From Flavobacterium aquariorum (GTDB taxonomy: Bacteria > Bacteroidota > Bacteroidia > Flavobacteriales > Flavobacteriaceae): 64,000 bases of DNA. Numbering within the stretch: the stretch's first letter is position 1; every line of letters begins with the position of its first letter. Position numbers and translations under genes: made by a program. Under the pieces are notes generated by a model, which did not search any database, was not told the origin of the DNA, and saw only the letters and a program-made list of their open reading frames with translations. Shown here in pieces: positions 62,171 to 64,000 of the stretch. The stretch is taken from NCBI RefSeq assembly GCF_003254745.1, contig NZ_QKXH01000001.1, positions 1-64,000 of the forward strand, given 5' to 3'.

Positions 62171-62390
62171 GGTGCTAAGTACCTCTATTATTGGTGTTAA
62201 ATAGCAATAGTATTGGTTTTAAGTACCAATACTACTGGTGCTTAATACCTCTATTGTTGGATTTAAATACCTGCTTTGATGGTCTTAAATACCAATATTA
62301 TTGGTTCTTAGCACCTCTATTATTGGTTTTAAATACCTACTTTAATGGTTGTAAGTACCAGCAATAGAGGTGCTAAATACCTCTATTCAA
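62171..62390. repeat. ten-unit 22-bp quasi-palindromic tandem array
   Basis: Ten contiguous units of exactly 22 bp. Each has a first half GGTnnTAAnTA and a second half such as CCTCTATTATT or CCAATATTATT. The GGT..TAA..ACC core and the CC..TAT..GG junction are both near-dyads, so symmetry centres recur about every 11 bp. Units are degenerate. Stops occur in all frames, so it is not coding. It lies between the restriction-modification operon and the ThrE genes. Confidence 0.95.
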
Positions 62391-62415
62391 TTCTTTTTTC
62401 AATTTTGAAAAACAA

Positions 62416-62443
62416 AAAACGCCAATCTTTCGACTGGCGTTTT
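62416..62443 (-). terminator. terminator of the ThrE-type genes
   Basis: Minus-strand hairpin AAAACGCCA / TGGCGTTTT with a ten-base loop followed by T-rich sequence, 20 bases after the stop at 62465. Confidence 0.8.
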
Positions 62444-62464
62444 GAGGTTTACAAAAGGTTTATT

Positions 62465-62986
62465 TTAGTTTTCTTCTTCTAAGTTTTCGAGTTGTTTTTC
62501 TAAAACAATATCAGTTTTAATTCGCTTCACGGTTTCCTTACGGGTGATGAGCAACGGGATGGCAACCCCTGCGGCCAAAGCCAAGATGATAAAACAAGCC
62601 GAGAGACCGTTCTTTACCGTTTCAAAAAAGAGTTTGGTATAAACATCCGGATCTTGTTCGGCAGTTAATTTCATTACTCCTACCATGGCTTTGTAGGCAA
62701 AAAATCCCGGAATCATAGGAATCAATGCGGGAAGCGCAAAAGTCATGGGCGGCGCTTTGCGATAGTGTGCCGCCAATACACTAGAAAAACCAATAAGGCT
62801 TGAACCGCATAAGGCCGCGAAAACCAATCCTACTTCGAGTGATATTAAATAAAATTTGAGCAGTCCGCCCAGTGCTGCGATGATATATATAACTCCTAAA
62901 GTACGGCGAGGCACATTGAACAAAACGGCAAAACCGATACCTGCACAACCCAACCAAATTCCTTTTTCTAATAATGCAAAATCCAT
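62465..62986 (-). CDS. threonine/serine exporter, small subunit (ThrE_2 type)
   Basis: 173 residues, five predicted transmembrane helices: LGCAGIGFAVLFNVPRRTLG and ALPALIPMIPGFFAYKAMVG are typical of the ThrE C-terminal half. In Corynebacterium ThrE the two halves are fused; here they are split, and this gene follows the larger half by one base (62988 to 62986), so the two are cotranslated. The substrate, probably threonine or serine, is by family. Confidence 0.88.
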   Translation of the reverse strand: MDFALLEKGIWLGCAGIGFAVLFNVPRRTLGVIYIIAALGGLLKFYLISLEVGLVFAALCGSSLIGFSSVLAAHYRKAPPMTFALPALIPMIPGFFAYKAMVGVMKLTAEQDPDVYTKLFFETVKNGLSACFIILALAAGVAIPLLITRKETVKRIKTDIVLEKQLENLEEEN

Positions 62987-62987
62987 T

Positions 62988-63761
62988 TTAGTGTAAATTA
63001 AAAATTAATAATGAAACCATCAATCCCAATGCAATGGCAAAAGCGATGACCAAAACATTTACGCCTCTGGTGGTTCCGTTTAATATGTTTCCGTCGATCA
63101 AATCCGAGAAGGAATTAATCATAGGCACACCGGGAATTAAAAACAATACCGATGTGGATAAGGCATGTATAAATTCTCCCTCGGGATTTAGAAACGAATA
63201 GAGCCCGACCAAGAACGAAGAGGTTAAAGCCGCAAAGAAAATACACACATAAAAATTGAATTTGAGTTTCATGGTTTCCTGTCTCACAAAAAGCCCCAAG
63301 AAACTTCCTGAAAAGCATAGAATCATTTCGATTAATCCACCACCAAACAATCGGCAAAATGAAGCTCCTGCCAAAGCGACCAAAAACAAAACTGCAAACC
63401 TTGGATATAATGGTTTTCGGTCTAGCAATTTCATTTCTTTATTGATGCGCTCCACAGACCATTTTTCTTCCACAATTTTCCAACTCATCGTACTGATATC
63501 CGAAATGAGATTGAAATTGAGGTGCATATTCGGCACCCATTTTACACTGGTAAACGTTTTGATATTGTCTTTATAGGTTAAAGTAATCATCAAAGCATGA
63601 TTGGTAATCATTAAATCCGAATCACAGCAAAAAGCACCGGCTATTCTGCTGATGGTGACTTTGACACGTTCGGTATTGGCTCCTGAAACCATCAGTAAGG
63701 AACCTATTTCCAGGAGCATTTCTCCCAGTTCGTATTTGTTTGGTTTTGCAACTAATTCCAT
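62988..63761 (-). CDS. threonine/serine exporter, large subunit (ThrE type)
   Basis: 257 residues. The cytosolic N-terminal domain has MLLEIGSLLMVSGANTERVK and the RI..A..CDSDLMITNHALMITL pattern; five C-terminal helices include PLYPRFAVLFLVALAGASF and VLFLIPGVPMINSFSDLIDG. This is the N-terminal half of ThrE-type exporters. A symmetrical CATGATATACATCATG site lies 55 bases upstream of the start. Confidence 0.9.
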   Translation of the reverse strand: MELVAKPNKYELGEMLLEIGSLLMVSGANTERVKVTISRIAGAFCCDSDLMITNHALMITLTYKDNIKTFTSVKWVPNMHLNFNLISDISTMSWKIVEEKWSVERINKEMKLLDRKPLYPRFAVLFLVALAGASFCRLFGGGLIEMILCFSGSFLGLFVRQETMKLKFNFYVCIFFAALTSSFLVGLYSFLNPEGEFIHALSTSVLFLIPGVPMINSFSDLIDGNILNGTTRGVNVLVIAFAIALGLMVSLLIFNLH

Positions 63762-64000
63762 ATAAATGCGGTTGTTAATTTTACTCCCAAATTTAACAAA
63801 TTAACCCCTTAAAAGCATGATATACATCATGAAAGCATTAATTTGTTAAGATAATAAATAACAAGTGATTTCTAACGATTTCGCTTGTGGTTAAGCATGA
63901 AAAAAGACCCGAAATTGGGAAAGAAGTGGTGTATTTGCAGTTACTATTTGGCTTTTTGGAGGTCCTTTTTGGAGTTATAAAACACAAAAAACGTCAGACT
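63762..64000. other. gene-free stretch at the right edge
   Basis: 239 bases with no gene. It holds a TAAATTTG box on the minus strand (63788-63795), the 16-bp palindrome at 63816-63831, and T-rich sequence to the edge. No other element was recognised. Confidence 0.5.
63816..63831. promoter_or_regulatory. palindrome with TGAT-N4-ATCA core
   Basis: CATGATATACATCATG: six-base arms CATGAT/ATCATG around ATAC. The TGATnnnnATCA core is the layout of Crp/Fnr-family sites (TTGATnnnnATCAA). It lies 55 bases upstream of the ThrE start codon, slightly upstream of a TAAATTTG box, so it could act as an activator site. Confidence 0.45.

Noticed and set aside
62171-62390. The 22-bp array as a CRISPR array
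   Set aside because: Repeat and spacer cannot be separated: the whole unit recurs with similar degeneracy, the period is 22 bp, and no cas genes are present.

Overview
The window is a chromosomal segment of a Bacteroidota bacterium, very probably a Flavobacterium or close relative. The evidence is: AT-rich intergenic DNA; promoters of the Bacteroidetes type (TTG, 18-20 bp, TAnnTTTG) and essentially no Shine-Dalgarno sequences; a PorT-type outer-membrane protein; a DnaE with a fused DnaQ-like exonuclease; an S16 with a long Ala/Glu tail; and many families such as DUF4407, DUF4260, DUF3291 and DUF6252 that are typical of flavobacteria. This placement is inference from gene content; the 16S gene at the left edge would settle it.

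Layout. 1-2.7 kb: the end of an rrn operon on the minus strand (16S) behind three tandem promoters, then tRNA-Leu. 2.8-9.9 kb: an M20 dipeptidase, a saccharopine dehydrogenase-like enzyme, DUF423, PEP carboxykinase and two membrane proteins. 10-18.6 kb: a long run of minus-strand housekeeping and hypothetical genes (PH/SHOCT, MmcQ/YjbR, DUF4260, GNAT, cyclase, DUF3291, HemW, RuvC, DUF1003), then a plus-strand flippase-like/glycosyltransferase pair. 18.6-27 kb: DUF456, two tRNA-Asp genes, DUF58, thioredoxin, a beta-barrel protein and the 1507-residue DnaE. 27.3-28.8 kb: a PKD lipoprotein. 29.5-37.2 kb: the leucine biosynthesis locus leuC-leuD-leuA-leuB, interrupted by a four-helix-bundle (S23/IVP-type) gene between leuC and leuD and by a four-gene cassette (monooxygenase-fold protein, two methyltransferases, GNAT) between leuD and leuA. 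37.3-40.5 kb: an RRM protein, a lipoprotein and rpsP-rimM-methyltransferase. 40.9-50.7 kb: a LamB-like porin, glutaryl-CoA dehydrogenase, DUF3050, an SGNH hydrolase, an Fe-S module (ferredoxin, Nfu, Mrp/ApbC), an alkyltransferase-like protein, LysE and TrmB. 51-58.2 kb: two paralogous L,D-transpeptidases flanking an NTF2-fold protein, AsmA and PorT. 58.2-61.9 kb: a hibernation factor, then an accessory DNA-modification locus: Vsr, an HpaII-family endonuclease, a C5-cytosine methyltransferase and an HTH regulator, the last three translationally coupled. 62-64 kb: a 220-bp array of ten 22-bp repeats, then a two-gene ThrE-type exporter.

The most interesting material is non-coding. (i) A ten-unit, 22-bp quasi-palindromic array sits upstream of the restriction-modification operon. 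(ii) Heptameric tandem repeats flank the four-helix-bundle gene inside the leu operon, and related heptads occur at stop codons and inside the reading frames of hemW and a glycosyltransferase. (iii) A dispersed structured element with constant arms and a variable hairpin core occurs at least four times, two copies carrying a nested insert of about 26 bp. (iv) A decayed S41-peptidase fragment lies at 43.1 kb. No CRISPR array, complete transposon, phage or replication origin was seen.

Coordinates of short motifs were counted by hand. Functional names rest on recognised motifs and remembered family features, not on database searches.
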